A stretch of DNA of 36,763 nt from contig CANQZR010000005.1 in NCBI GenBank assembly GCA_947628405.1, positions 1 to 36,763 of the forward strand, in the 5' to 3' direction. The stretch comes from an uncultured Clostridia bacterium. GTDB taxonomy: Bacteria > Bacillota > Clostridia > Oscillospirales > Ruminococcaceae. Positions 17,492-26,725 of this stretch are shown in pieces. Numbering within the stretch: position 1 is the stretch's first letter; each line of letters starts with the position of its first letter. Below the pieces are notes generated by a model that was not told the DNA's origin, searched no databases, and saw only the letters and a list, made by a program, of their open reading frames with translations. Made by a program: the position numbers and the translations under genes.

Positions 17492-18058
17492 ATGAATGAA
17501 TTTAGTGCGGCGGAGCTTAATTCCGTCCATGATGTCAAGGTACTGCTGTGTTATCTTCTTGAAAAGCTGAAAGATCCGGTCACCGAGAGTCAGCTTTATG
17601 AAATAGCTGTCGACAGCGGCGTGATAAATTATTTTAATTATATGGAAGCAATAAATTCTCTGGCAGAAAATCATTCCATAAGCAGGGAAGTCCGTGACGG
17701 AGAAACATATATCGTGCTTGAAGAAAAGGGAAGATACGGAGCGGATTACTTCAACGATACCATTCCGTATTATTTCCGCAAACATATCCTGAGATCTGCG
17801 CTTTATTACTTTTCCAAGCTGAAGCATGAACGCGACGCCGATATTGATATTATTCCCAAGGATAACGGCTGTGAAGTCGATTGCAGGATAAAGGACGCAG
17901 ATTATGACCTGATGAGACTTTCGCTGTATGCTCCTGACGAAGAGCAGGCAAAGTTTATAAAAAGCAAGATCATGCTTGATCCTGCCGGATTTTACAGTAA
18001 AGTAATAGAGTTTGTCCTTGAAAATGAAGAAGAAAAAATAGATATCCCCAATGAATAA
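17492..18058 (+). CDS. DUF4364 family protein (putative winged-helix regulator)
   Basis: A 188-residue cytoplasmic protein matching the Firmicute DUF4364 pattern: DVKVLLCYLLEKLKDPVTESQL, a helical start, then INYFNYMEAINSLAENHSI, which reads as the recognition part of a winged helix, and YIVLEEKGRYGADYF as the wing. The C-terminal half (about 110-188) is a mixed alpha/beta domain with many acidic residues. The family is uncharacterised; a transcription-factor role is predicted from the fold. A perfect terminator follows directly. Translation may be affected by the hairpin between the Shine-Dalgarno and the ATG. No obvious functional link to the neighbours. Confidence 0.8.
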   Translation: MNEFSAAELNSVHDVKVLLCYLLEKLKDPVTESQLYEIAVDSGVINYFNYMEAINSLAENHSISREVRDGETYIVLEEKGRYGADYFNDTIPYYFRKHILRSALYYFSKLKHERDADIDIIPKDNGCEVDCRIKDADYDLMRLSLYAPDEEQAKFIKSKIMLDPAGFYSKVIEFVLENEEEKIDIPNE

Positions 18059-18088
18059 ACGCCTCCGGAGATCCGGAGGCGTTAGTTT
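18059..18088 (+). terminator. perfect 11-bp terminator hairpin, probably bidirectional
   Basis: ACGCCTCCGGA (18059-18069) pairs completely with TCCGGAGGCGT (18072-18082) across a 2-nt gap, followed by TAGTTTTAT. It lies between the convergent DUF4364 gene and the diguanylate cyclase gene and can serve the plus transcript. Minus-strand use is less certain. Confidence 0.85.
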
Positions 18089-18095
18089 TATATCA

Positions 18096-20126
18096 TCACA
18101 TAATATCATCAAGATATGCTTCCGCTATGGAAGGGTGGGAATGTGCATATGCAAAAGCAGATTTTCCGTGCTTTTTAATATTGTACATAGCTTCATCTGC
18201 AGCCGCAATAACTTCTTCGGTAGTTTTTCCGCTTTCGATAAGGAAAGCTATGCCTATTGAACAATGTATCGACAGCTGCGCGCCGGTGGATTCCGAGATA
18301 AAACCTGCCGCAAGAGTATCTATTATTTCCTGCGCCATTTTTCCCGAATCGCCGTAAAGGGTAAGGTCGGTAACGCACATAACAAATTCATCTCCGCCGA
18401 AGCGTCCGGCAAAACCATGTTCAAAGCATATTTCTTTAAGCGTATCTGCAACGAATTTCAGAACTTCATCACCGCAGGCATGACCGTATTCATCATTGAA
18501 AAATTTGAAATCGTCAAGGTCTACGAACATTATCGCGTCAAGAGTTTTTTTGCCTGCCGCGATACTTATCTGCGACGCAAGAGTTTTCAGGAAAGTTTCA
18601 CGGTTGTAAAGCTGGGTAAGAGCGTCAAAGTTGGCGCGCTGGATAAGGTGCATTTCGCTTTTCTTTTCTTTGTCTATATCCATTATTACACCCATTATTT
18701 TTATCGGAACATCATTGCGGTTATAGAGCTTGTTCGCTTTTATCATTATCCATATGAAGTCGCCGTAGATATCCTTTACCCTGTATTCGCCCTGCATAGT
18801 GTTTGCCTGACCCATTATCCGTCCAAAATCAGCGGTGAAGCGTTCCTTGTCGTCCTTATGGACTCTCAGCTTATTGATAAAACTTTCGGCAATACTGTCG
18901 TCTTTAGGACGGTGACTGAATTTCTGGTTGAAATTTTTTGATACCGTCACAAGCATATTTTCAAGATTTATTTCAAAGGAAATATTATTAGTGGTTTCGA
19001 TAATGGCACGGTACCTTTGTTCATATTCAAAAACTTCTTCAAATACCGAGTCAAATACATTTCCGATCTCCTGAAATTCATCTTTGCTTTTGATGTTGAA
19101 TTTTGCAGCAGGATCGCCTTTCAGCTTTTTGCCGAGAGTTTCCATTATATTATCTACCGGATTGGTAAAGTAATAAATGAATACTCCGCTTGCCACACAG
19201 GCGAGTATAATGATTATTATTGAAAAATTTCTTATAGAGCTTCCGGAATTTGTTACTTCTTCCGCCATGCTGTATTTATCCGAAATGTTCAGCATTGTCC
19301 AGCCGCAGATCGGTATTTCTGAACTGAATACTACGCGTGTTCCGCGCTTTACGTCAAATTCATATGCAGTTTCCGTGCTGTCGGAGTTATTTATCATGTT
19401 TTCCAGAAAATCCGACGCGCCGCTGAAATTGTCACTTTCATAATACATTTTGAGCGATCTGTACGGATATTCAAATAAATTGCCGTTTGTGTCCATTATA
19501 GCGCCGGAGGTATATTTATCCGATCGTACATTTGTAATTATTTTTTGTATATAGCTGGAATTATAAAGCTGATAAACTATGCCCTGACGTTCATTATTGC
19601 CGGAATATATTGATCTTACAACAATAAATACCGGCATTTCTTCTCCGCTTTCGTCGTCCATAAAAAGAGGGGATATACCGTTTTTGCCGGAGTCGAGTGA
19701 AAACAGCGACTGATGATCCGGCATTTGTTTTCCGGCGTCATTTTCATCGGTAGAAGCAATAATATTGCCGGCATTATTTATTATCATTATTTTTTTCAGC
19801 GCAGGATCGTCCGATAAATAATGCTCGATCTTTTCCTGTATTTTTGAACTGTAATCATCTTCGGGAATATCATATTCCTCGCTGTTGCTTGCAGCCGTAT
19901 ATTTACGCACATAATCGGATGATGCCAATTCTCTGGCGGAAGAAGTTATTTTTTCAAAATAAAAATTTACGCTTACTGCACTGTTTGCAGTAAGATTTAC
20001 AATATTGTCCTCAATAAGTTTTATTGATATTTCCTCTGATTTACGGGCTGAAAAAAGATTAACTGCCATAATCGGAACAAATATAAGCAATATCATAAAA
20101 ATGACAAGCTTTGTTTTAATTTTCAC
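18096..20126 (-). CDS. membrane diguanylate cyclase with extracellular sensor, PAS and GGDEF domains
   Basis: A 676-residue signalling protein. It has a first membrane helix (7-25), an extracytoplasmic sensor of Cache type (about 30-298), a second helix (301-320), a HAMP-like linker (to about 368), a PAS domain (about 372-490) and a GGDEF domain (about 495-665). The catalytic signature GRFGGDEF is intact at 574-581, and DLDDFKFFNDEYGHACGD (536-553) supplies metal and substrate contacts, so it should make c-di-GMP. The inhibitory RxxD site before GGDEF is missing (FEHG in its place). The start is a GTG 5 nt after GGAGGG. No c-di-GMP effector is seen nearby. The neighbouring gene encodes a secreted endoglucanase; a regulatory link is only speculative. 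Confidence 0.9.
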   Translation of the reverse strand: MKIKTKLVIFMILLIFVPIMAVNLFSARKSEEISIKLIEDNIVNLTANSAVSVNFYFEKITSSARELASSDYVRKYTAASNSEEYDIPEDDYSSKIQEKIEHYLSDDPALKKIMIINNAGNIIASTDENDAGKQMPDHQSLFSLDSGKNGISPLFMDDESGEEMPVFIVVRSIYSGNNERQGIVYQLYNSSYIQKIITNVRSDKYTSGAIMDTNGNLFEYPYRSLKMYYESDNFSGASDFLENMINNSDSTETAYEFDVKRGTRVVFSSEIPICGWTMLNISDKYSMAEEVTNSGSSIRNFSIIIIILACVASGVFIYYFTNPVDNIMETLGKKLKGDPAAKFNIKSKDEFQEIGNVFDSVFEEVFEYEQRYRAIIETTNNISFEINLENMLVTVSKNFNQKFSHRPKDDSIAESFINKLRVHKDDKERFTADFGRIMGQANTMQGEYRVKDIYGDFIWIMIKANKLYNRNDVPIKIMGVIMDIDKEKKSEMHLIQRANFDALTQLYNRETFLKTLASQISIAAGKKTLDAIMFVDLDDFKFFNDEYGHACGDEVLKFVADTLKEICFEHGFAGRFGGDEFVMCVTDLTLYGDSGKMAQEIIDTLAAGFISESTGAQLSIHCSIGIAFLIESGKTTEEVIAAADEAMYNIKKHGKSAFAYAHSHPSIAEAYLDDIM

Positions 20127-20257
20127 TATATCCCTCCATAGCAGTTGATTTTAATAAATGCTGCTACATATATTTTAATATTTTTTTCCTGATTTGTAAA
20201 TATCATACAGCTTATTTTGTGAATCTTGTGCAATGTTTTATTATAAATTTGTGCATT

Positions 20258-22291
20258 TTATTTTAATTTTTTCTTTCTTGCAATAATATCCGATACGGCA
20301 ACGTATATCAGTGCCAGAGCCACTGCCGCTGCAAGAAGTGAAACGATAGCTTTTACAGCTTCCGGGACTTTTTTCTCGTCAGATCCGTCGTGCTGTGTGC
20401 TGTCTGTTTCTGAGGAAACTGCCGTTTCGGGATCTTCGGGAATACCTGAGAAAGTCTCGGCGGAACTTTCCTGTAAAGTCGGTTCGGTCTCTTCTTCCGG
20501 TGCTTTTGTTCCCGCTGAAGAATAAGTTTCTGCGTCTACATGCTCCGGTTCGGGAGTAGTTACAGATGTTTCGCTGTTTTCGGGAACAGGATTATCATTG
20601 CCGGAGATATCCGTTCCGGTGTTTTCCGATGATATAACGGTATCTTCGCCAAGTATTTCCTCGGTCTGACCGCTGAAAACGATCAGATATACGGATTTAG
20701 GTCCCATATCAAAGGTCAGACGGTTATTTTCTATATCGGTGATATCGTCGCCTTTTTTTATTTCAGCGCCGTTTTCGTCAAAGAAATACACTTCCGCGTC
20801 TGTAAAGTCCACTCCCGAAGTTATGCTTATCTCTGCGGTCTTGGAGCTGAACTGATTTTTATTGATTATCAAAGTTTTTAGCGTGGATTCGTCATTGCCG
20901 CTTATAGCCGAATATACCGAACTCATAACGTCTCCGCCGTTGTTTGAGCGCACCAGAGCATTTCCGAATCCCGAACCGTTCCCGTCGTAATCGGTATATA
21001 TGTTTATTGCCGATTTAAGATACGGAATGTCCGTAGAATCAGGATTCATGCACGCCATATGCACGCCGTATGAAGCGAATATTCCAAGTGCGTCAGCCGC
21101 CGCAATACCTCCGCTGATGTCGTTCCCACCGCCAAAGTTGTATTCCGAAAAAGAAAGTTTTGTTCCGGGATAATACATATCTATAGACGCTTTCAGCGTA
21201 GGGATAAGAGGGATATACTGATTGTGCATTATCGCCGTGGTGCTGTTTTCGGTGTATGAACTGTCCCACAGTATCCTTGTAGCCTGAAGCCTTGCATTGT
21301 TGGAAAGCGTATCATTGCTGTCAAGAATAGGCTGAAGCAGTCCGTTTGTGGCTTCAGTATGATAATGAACGTCCAGCGAATCAAGAAGCCTTGTGCCGTG
21401 CTCGTCTGAGAGACGTTTCATATTGTCAAGATAGTAATCTATGAACCAGCTGTATTCGCTCCTGTACGGTTCCCAGCCGCCGGGGTTCTTGATATTTATG
21501 AATGCTTCGATACCGTTTACCGACGGTCCGTAAATAAGCGCGGTGGGATCTATCTTTTTGACCGCATATGCAAGCTCTGCGGAGCGTGAAACAAGATCCT
21601 CCGGAGAAATCGGAGAAGATACCGCTTCCGGAAAACGTGCAGACCAGTTTTCCGGCTCGTTGTCAAGAAAATATCCGTTTATCCCTCCGTCAATGGCATA
21701 ACCGTAAGTATTCACCAGAAAGCTGACATATTCGTCAATGTATACCGCTCCGTCCGTTTTGTCAGGCGAGGAAAGATATCCGTCCGTTTTATTGAAATAT
21801 ACCGTTTCCCACGGCTTGTCGGGCGAATCGGGAGCAACTTTTCCCATCATCTGCAGCGTTACATATTTTGAATGTATACCGTAACGTCTTGCGCCGGAGA
21901 TAAGACTTTCCGTATAAAGAGCAGGTGAGGAAACTCTGTCCTGCGGATATGATCCTACAAGCGAAAGACTGTTTTCACTGCCGTTTCCTGAGCCGGAATT
22001 TGAATAGTTGTTCTCCCAGTTGTAAGAGGATACTTTTATATCCGACTGCTTCAATGCGTTTGCCGAAACGCCGGAAAGACCTGATTCAATATTTATCCCA
22101 TATATATACGGACTTATCTTCTGTGTGTTTTCAATGGTATTGATATTGATCTCTACCGTTCCCGTATCCATGTAGCTGGAACTGAACATAGCCTGTGAGC
22201 TCTGGGCGCACAGCGATACTGCCGCAGACAAAGCGCAGACTGCGGCAACTGTTTTTCGTATAATAGATCTTCTGATTTTTTTTTGTTCCAT
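20258..22291 (-). CDS. GH44 endoglucanase/xyloglucanase-type hydrolase with C-terminal membrane anchor
   Basis: A 677-residue exported enzyme. A signal peptide with KKIRRSIIRK and a hydrophobic core spans about 1-35. The catalytic GH44 domain (about 45-545) has FLDNEPENW with Glu212 as the expected acid/base and SFSEYNFGGG with Glu383 as the expected nucleophile, plus LDVHYH between them. A Ser/Thr/Glu-rich linker (about 548-640) leads to a hydrophobic helix (about 645-668) and a KKKLK tail, so the enzyme is probably tethered to the outside of the membrane. GH44 enzymes cut cellulose, xyloglucan or related beta-1,4-glucans. There is no dockerin, carbohydrate-binding module or LPXTG motif. The start is behind TGAGGT, with its own promoter. 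The GH3 gene upstream would finish oligosaccharide breakdown inside the cell. Confidence 0.88.
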   Translation of the reverse strand: MEQKKIRRSIIRKTVAAVCALSAAVSLCAQSSQAMFSSSYMDTGTVEININTIENTQKISPYIYGINIESGLSGVSANALKQSDIKVSSYNWENNYSNSGSGNGSENSLSLVGSYPQDRVSSPALYTESLISGARRYGIHSKYVTLQMMGKVAPDSPDKPWETVYFNKTDGYLSSPDKTDGAVYIDEYVSFLVNTYGYAIDGGINGYFLDNEPENWSARFPEAVSSPISPEDLVSRSAELAYAVKKIDPTALIYGPSVNGIEAFINIKNPGGWEPYRSEYSWFIDYYLDNMKRLSDEHGTRLLDSLDVHYHTEATNGLLQPILDSNDTLSNNARLQATRILWDSSYTENSTTAIMHNQYIPLIPTLKASIDMYYPGTKLSFSEYNFGGGNDISGGIAAADALGIFASYGVHMACMNPDSTDIPYLKSAINIYTDYDGNGSGFGNALVRSNNGGDVMSSVYSAISGNDESTLKTLIINKNQFSSKTAEISITSGVDFTDAEVYFFDENGAEIKKGDDITDIENNRLTFDMGPKSVYLIVFSGQTEEILGEDTVISSENTGTDISGNDNPVPENSETSVTTPEPEHVDAETYSSAGTKAPEEETEPTLQESSAETFSGIPEDPETAVSSETDSTQHDGSDEKKVPEAVKAIVSLLAAAVALALIYVAVSDIIARKKKLK

Positions 22292-22341
22292 AGCATGAAC
22301 CTCATAAAATTTTTCGGGAACGCTTACGATCCTGTGTTTTA

Positions 22342-22370
22342 ATTATACAGCTATTTATCAAAGAAATCAA
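22342..22370 (-). promoter_or_regulatory. promoter of the GH44 gene
   Basis: On the minus strand the -35 is TTGATT (22365-22370), the spacer is 17 nt and the -10 is TATAAT (22342-22347). Transcription would start near 22335, about 45 nt before the GH44 start. It lies in the gap after the GH3 stop, so GH44 can be transcribed on its own. Confidence 0.75.
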
Positions 22371-22394
22371 GCGTATCCGGCTTTTTACAGAAAT

Positions 22395-25169
22395 TTATGA
22401 AAATCGTATGCTGTATACTGAAAGCATTCCTCCCAGATATAACCTTACAGGCATTATTCCCGAAACTTTTTCAAGCGGTATATTATAGACCGCAAAACCG
22501 TCCTTTTTAGGGGAAGGCTTTATGTCAGCGCTGCCGATAAGTCTGCCTCCTGCGTAAATTTCCAGCTTTTTGCCCGAACATGGAGCGGCACAGAGAACTT
22601 CGGCGGCGGAATAATTTTTCATATCCGCGTCGCTGAATATCATGCTTCCGCCCCAATCGCCGGAAATAGCGTAATGATCGTTTTTATCATAGCTGAAATC
22701 AAGGGAAATATTGTCCTTTAGATCGCAATTCTTTGCCTTTACCGTCAAGGACATATCTCTCGGTGGGATATCATCGCCTATGATATTCAATGAAGCCTTA
22801 CAGCGTATATCTGCGGAAGATGCTCCTGCCATAAATATGTAATTTCCGCTTTCGGTGCAGGATATTTCTCTTGTGACGTCGTAATATCCCAGATCGGATA
22901 AGGGTATCTCAAATTTTATTTTTTCGGAACGTCCTGCGCCGATCCTTACCCGTCTGAAAGCGCACAGCTGCTTTAACGGACGTTTTACCCTCGGCTCTTC
23001 AGGACGGAAGTAGAGCTGAACGACTTCATCTCCGTCAATATCCGAAACGTTTGTAACGGTTATTTCTGCATAAATATTTTCTCCGCTTTGTGAAACGTTC
23101 ATTTCCTTGTATTCAAATTCCGAATAGGAAAGCCCATACCCGAACGGGAACAGCGGCTTGCCGGTGTAATACAGATATGTCATGTCATTTGAAATGATAT
23201 CATAGTCCATGATGTCCGGCAGTTCATATACCGAACTGTACCATGTCATAGGGCATCTTGCCGCAGGGTTGTTTTTTCCACTCAGTGAATAAGCCGCAGC
23301 CGTTCCAAGTTCAGCGCCGGCGTGCGAACTGTAAACTATTGCCGGAAGAAGTTTTTCTTCGCCGCAAAGCGCAAACGGATAGCTTGAAACTATTAACAGA
23401 ACTGTGTCCGGATTTGCATCACGAACGGCTTTTATCAGTTCGCACTGATGTTCCGGAAGAACTATATCCGGGCGGTCATAACATTCCCTTGCCACCTGCA
23501 TAGGGTGATTTCCCACGCAGAGAATAACGATATCCGAATCAGCTGCGAGCTTTGCAGCGCGTTCTGTTCCCTTGGATACGGTCTCTATCTCAAACTGTGC
23601 GTCAGCAGACGGACGGACAGCCTTTCTTACGGTAAGATCGTTATTATCGTCCACATATATATCCATAGCCCGGTCGTGCCAGCTGCGGAAAGAATATTTC
23701 CCGTCATGTACCGTCGGCTTGAACCATTCGCGTATGAACCATTCGTAAGGAGTTCTGCTTTTTGCCTTGTAGGTGTCGTCCTCGGTAACGTAAAGACCGT
23801 TTGAAACAGATTTGAAATTTATAGAACCAAAATCCCAGTCATGCATCTCAAAGTTTTCCGCAGTTCCGGCTTTGTCGGAAACGGCTTTTACATTGCCTTC
23901 GCTGTCAACGGAAAGATACCTGCCGTTTTTGCATGACTTTACGGCAACAATATCATAACCGTTGTCAAAACAGATATTTTCCCTGCCAAATTCAGCTTCA
24001 AGACCGTCCTTTACGCTGACCGCATAGCTTGCCCGTCCCGTGTACCAGTCGCAGTAATTTTCGTCTGCAAGAGGACCGATAACAGCGATCTTTTTTCCTT
24101 TTTTTATCGGAAGTATACCGTCGTTTTTAAGCAGACAGATCTGCTTCATGGCGGCTTCGCGGTTTATTTTTCGGCTTTCTTCACTGTCAACGGCAACGTT
24201 CATATTTTTATATGGGTGAACATCATCAAATTCTCCCAGCTTGAAACGGCAAAGCAGAACATTCCCTACGGCTTTGTCAATATCCGCCTCGGTTATAAGC
24301 CCTTTTTCCAGAGCGTCCATAGCGGCGGCATACACCATATCCTCCGGGTCGGTCATGCTGTCCGCACCGTTTTTCAGGCAGAGAGCAAGCGCTTCGGCGT
24401 GACTGCGTACGTTCTTGTGCGCAAGAAGATTCTGTGAAAAATCTCCGCCGTCGGTAACTACAAAATCAAGTCCCCATTCATCTTTTAGGATCTTTTGAAG
24501 ATCGGGGTTCATTACCGCCGGAACGCCGGAAAGTTCATTGTATGCAGCCATTATTGAACGTGCTTTTCCCTCTCTTATGGGACGTTCAAAGGCTTTGTAA
24601 TAATATTCGTGAAGCGTCCGTGGGTCAACGTTTGCGGAGCAGGTACCTCTGTTTTTTTCGTTGTTGTCCGCGCAGAAATGTTTTAATGTGGGAATGGTTT
24701 TCATGTATTTTTCGTCCGTTCCTGCCATTCCCACGGTATATGCGGCGGACATTTTTCCCGTAAGATAGGGATCTTCGCCGTAAGCCTCCTCGGTGCGTCC
24801 CCAGCGTGGGTCGCGTTCCATATCAACTGTAGGACCCCAGAGCATAAGAGCGGTATTGCCTTTTTTCTGATAATAATAACGCGCTTCGTTTCCGGCAATT
24901 TCGCCGAGACGGAACATAAGGTCGGTATCAAAGGTGGAAGCAAGTCCGATAGGCTGGGGGAATACGGTGGAAATTTCATCGTCCGTTCTTCCGACGTAAC
25001 CTCTTGCGACTTCCGTGCCGACGTGCCAGTCGCCTATGCCCAGCCTTGGAACGGCGTTCATGTGAGAGGAGAGCATATTTGCCTTTTCCTCGATAGAAAG
25101 CCGTGAGAGCAGGTCTTTTACACGTTCTTCAAAGGGGAGGGAACTGTCGCGGAATGGATAACCGTTCAT
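22395..25169 (-). CDS. GH3 glycosidase (beta-glucosidase/xylosidase type) with beta-trefoil insert
   Basis: A 924-residue GH3 enzyme without signal peptide, so cytoplasmic. The N-terminal TIM barrel (about 1-310) includes WGPTVDMERDPRWGRTEEAY, KHFCADNN and the nucleophile Asp240 in DFVVTDGGDF. The alpha/beta sandwich starts near 345 but is interrupted at about 405-532 by a domain with KNGRYLSVDSEGNVKAVSD and DKAGTAENFEM, which reads as a fascin-like beta-trefoil, where many GH3 enzymes carry PA14. The second domain then resumes (SDIVILCVGNHP). A fibronectin-III-like domain (about 690-785) and a C-terminal beta-sandwich resembling a carbohydrate-binding module (about 815-924) follow. The start is behind AAAAGGAG. 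Probably hydrolyses oligosaccharides imported after GH44-type digestion; substrate not provable here. Confidence 0.88.
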   Translation of the reverse strand: MNGYPFRDSSLPFEERVKDLLSRLSIEEKANMLSSHMNAVPRLGIGDWHVGTEVARGYVGRTDDEISTVFPQPIGLASTFDTDLMFRLGEIAGNEARYYYQKKGNTALMLWGPTVDMERDPRWGRTEEAYGEDPYLTGKMSAAYTVGMAGTDEKYMKTIPTLKHFCADNNEKNRGTCSANVDPRTLHEYYYKAFERPIREGKARSIMAAYNELSGVPAVMNPDLQKILKDEWGLDFVVTDGGDFSQNLLAHKNVRSHAEALALCLKNGADSMTDPEDMVYAAAMDALEKGLITEADIDKAVGNVLLCRFKLGEFDDVHPYKNMNVAVDSEESRKINREAAMKQICLLKNDGILPIKKGKKIAVIGPLADENYCDWYTGRASYAVSVKDGLEAEFGRENICFDNGYDIVAVKSCKNGRYLSVDSEGNVKAVSDKAGTAENFEMHDWDFGSINFKSVSNGLYVTEDDTYKAKSRTPYEWFIREWFKPTVHDGKYSFRSWHDRAMDIYVDDNNDLTVRKAVRPSADAQFEIETVSKGTERAAKLAADSDIVILCVGNHPMQVARECYDRPDIVLPEHQCELIKAVRDANPDTVLLIVSSYPFALCGEEKLLPAIVYSSHAGAELGTAAAYSLSGKNNPAARCPMTWYSSVYELPDIMDYDIISNDMTYLYYTGKPLFPFGYGLSYSEFEYKEMNVSQSGENIYAEITVTNVSDIDGDEVVQLYFRPEEPRVKRPLKQLCAFRRVRIGAGRSEKIKFEIPLSDLGYYDVTREISCTESGNYIFMAGASSADIRCKASLNIIGDDIPPRDMSLTVKAKNCDLKDNISLDFSYDKNDHYAISGDWGGSMIFSDADMKNYSAAEVLCAAPCSGKKLEIYAGGRLIGSADIKPSPKKDGFAVYNIPLEKVSGIMPVRLYLGGMLSVYSIRFS

Positions 25170-25199
25170 AAAAACACTCCTTTTAAGGTCAACACTGAT

Positions 25200-25562
25200 C
25201 TAACCCCACATTGATAATTTTTTCCCTAAAAAAACTCCCGCAATACAGCCTATAACGCTTAACGCAATGTAGATACCTCCGGGCAGGTACGCTTTGTTTT
25301 CAAATAAAGTCAATGCTTCAAGAGAAAATGTGGAGAAAGTTGTAAATCCGCCGCATACGCCTGTTTTCAGGAACAGGATCATGTTCGGCGGAACATTATC
25401 GTTTTTTTCAGCCAGACCAACGATAAAGCCTATCAGAATAGCGCCTATTAAATTTGTTATCAGCGTGAGCCAAGGGAATCCCGTTCTGACCGGTATCAGG
25501 CTTATTGCATATCTTCCCATTGCACCTATTGCTCCGCCGACAGCAACAAACAAAAATCCCAT
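25200..25562 (-). CDS. crcB: fluoride-specific ion channel Fluc
   Basis: A 120-residue, four-helix membrane protein of normal length. GGAIGAMGRY near the N-terminus, TLITNLIGAILIGF (the conserved Asn of helix 2) and GVCGGFTTFSTFSLEAL (the phenylalanine-box of helix 3) are diagnostic. Fluc forms a dual-topology dimer that lets toxic fluoride leave the cell. It is the last gene of a minus-strand operon with two other exporters, 25 nt after the permease gene. Bacteria often have crcB in pairs; only one copy is here, compatible with a homodimer. No fluoride-riboswitch sequence was recognised before this gene or the operon. Confidence 0.93.
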   Translation of the reverse strand: MGFLFVAVGGAIGAMGRYAISLIPVRTGFPWLTLITNLIGAILIGFIVGLAEKNDNVPPNMILFLKTGVCGGFTTFSTFSLEALTLFENKAYLPGGIYIALSVIGCIAGVFLGKKLSMWG

Positions 25563-25587
25563 TCACAATTCGCCCCACTTAAAATTA

Positions 25588-26694
25588 TTACATGACAAAA
25601 TAAGCCGCAAAGCTGTATACCGCCGCAAGAAGAATAACATTCACCAGTGTGAAGATCCCCATGTATTTTATCGGACGGGCATTGTCGGTCTCCATGTATA
25701 TCCTGAGCGATATCAGGCTTGCAAGACTTGCTACGATAGTTCCAAGACCGCCTATGTTCGTCCCCAGAACGAGCGCACGGGCATTATCCGTAAAGCCCGA
25801 AAGCATTACAGCCGCGGGAACGTTGCTTATCACCTGACTTACCGCCGCAGAAGCAAGCATTTCCCGACCATCGAGGAGCTTTGTTATAAATTCGCGCACA
25901 GCGCCGATATTCTGTATGTTCCCGACAAAAATAAAGAAGAAAGCAAACGTTAAAAGCAAACTGTAGTCCACTCCTGCAAACAGTTTGGTATCCAGTATCA
26001 GCGCGGCAACGCAGACCGACGCGAAAACGACTATAACGTCGATCACACCAAATACTGCCAGCAGACACATTATAAACAGAACGGTGTACATTATCAGGTA
26101 ACTTTTCTTTCCGGTGACTTCGGCGCTGTGGCTTTCCGTGCCCAGCGGTTCATTTTTTATGAACAGGCAAAGTATAAGTATCAGAATTATATTTATTGCC
26201 GATACCGGAAGGACGGCGGAAAAAAATTCTCCGGGCGTCATGCCGTAATGACCGTACAGATAAAGGTTCTGCGGATTTCCGAACGGCATAAGCATGCTTC
26301 CAAGGTTCGCAGCCGCCGTCTGAACGGTTATAACATACATCATAGTGTCCGGACGTTTCCGGAAAATGCTTGCAGTCATTGGCACAAAAGCTATAAGGGC
26401 CACATCATTTGTAAAAAACATTGACGCAAAAAATGATATGAATATCAGTATAGTGCCTGTTCTTCTTGTAAATGCTTGTCCGTTCCCCAGCAATTTGCAG
26501 GATACAGCCGAAAGCAGATTGCTTTCACGAAAACCGGCTATTGCTATCATCAAGCAGAAAAGCAGTCCTATAGTATCGGCATTTATATAATTCATGTAAT
26601 TTGTCACAGGAACAAAAAGACAGGAAACAAGCGCTGCGATCCCGGCAATTACAAGGGTAAATTCTTTTTTGAAAAATTCCATAAGAGCTTTCAT
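25588..26694 (-). CDS. CitMHS/ArsB-type (ion transporter superfamily) permease
   Basis: A 368-residue membrane protein with about ten helices. Motifs are FFTNDVALIAFVPM, NLGSMLMPFGNPQNLYLYG and SNVPAAVMLSGF followed by LGTNIGGLGTIVASLASLIS, the two repeated substrate-site loops of the SLC13/ArsB/NhaD superfamily. Members export arsenite, exchange Na+/H+ or carry dicarboxylates; the substrate cannot be read from this sequence. It lies 31 nt after the ArsP_2-like gene and 25 nt before crcB, all on the minus strand, so an export role for a toxic ion is favoured by context. Start at ATG 26694; slightly shorter than typical ArsB (about 420). Confidence 0.8.
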   Translation of the reverse strand: MKALMEFFKKEFTLVIAGIAALVSCLFVPVTNYMNYINADTIGLLFCLMIAIAGFRESNLLSAVSCKLLGNGQAFTRRTGTILIFISFFASMFFTNDVALIAFVPMTASIFRKRPDTMMYVITVQTAAANLGSMLMPFGNPQNLYLYGHYGMTPGEFFSAVLPVSAINIILILILCLFIKNEPLGTESHSAEVTGKKSYLIMYTVLFIMCLLAVFGVIDVIVVFASVCVAALILDTKLFAGVDYSLLLTFAFFFIFVGNIQNIGAVREFITKLLDGREMLASAAVSQVISNVPAAVMLSGFTDNARALVLGTNIGGLGTIVASLASLISLRIYMETDNARPIKYMGIFTLVNVILLAAVYSFAAYFVM

Positions 26695-26725
26695 TGAATG
26701 AACACCCCCAAAGATAATAGCGTCA

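Noticed and set aside
20127-20257. TTGTGCA repeated at about 20228 and 20249, considered as a terminator or binding site.
   Set aside because: It is a direct repeat in AT-rich DNA without pairing arms; too weak to call.
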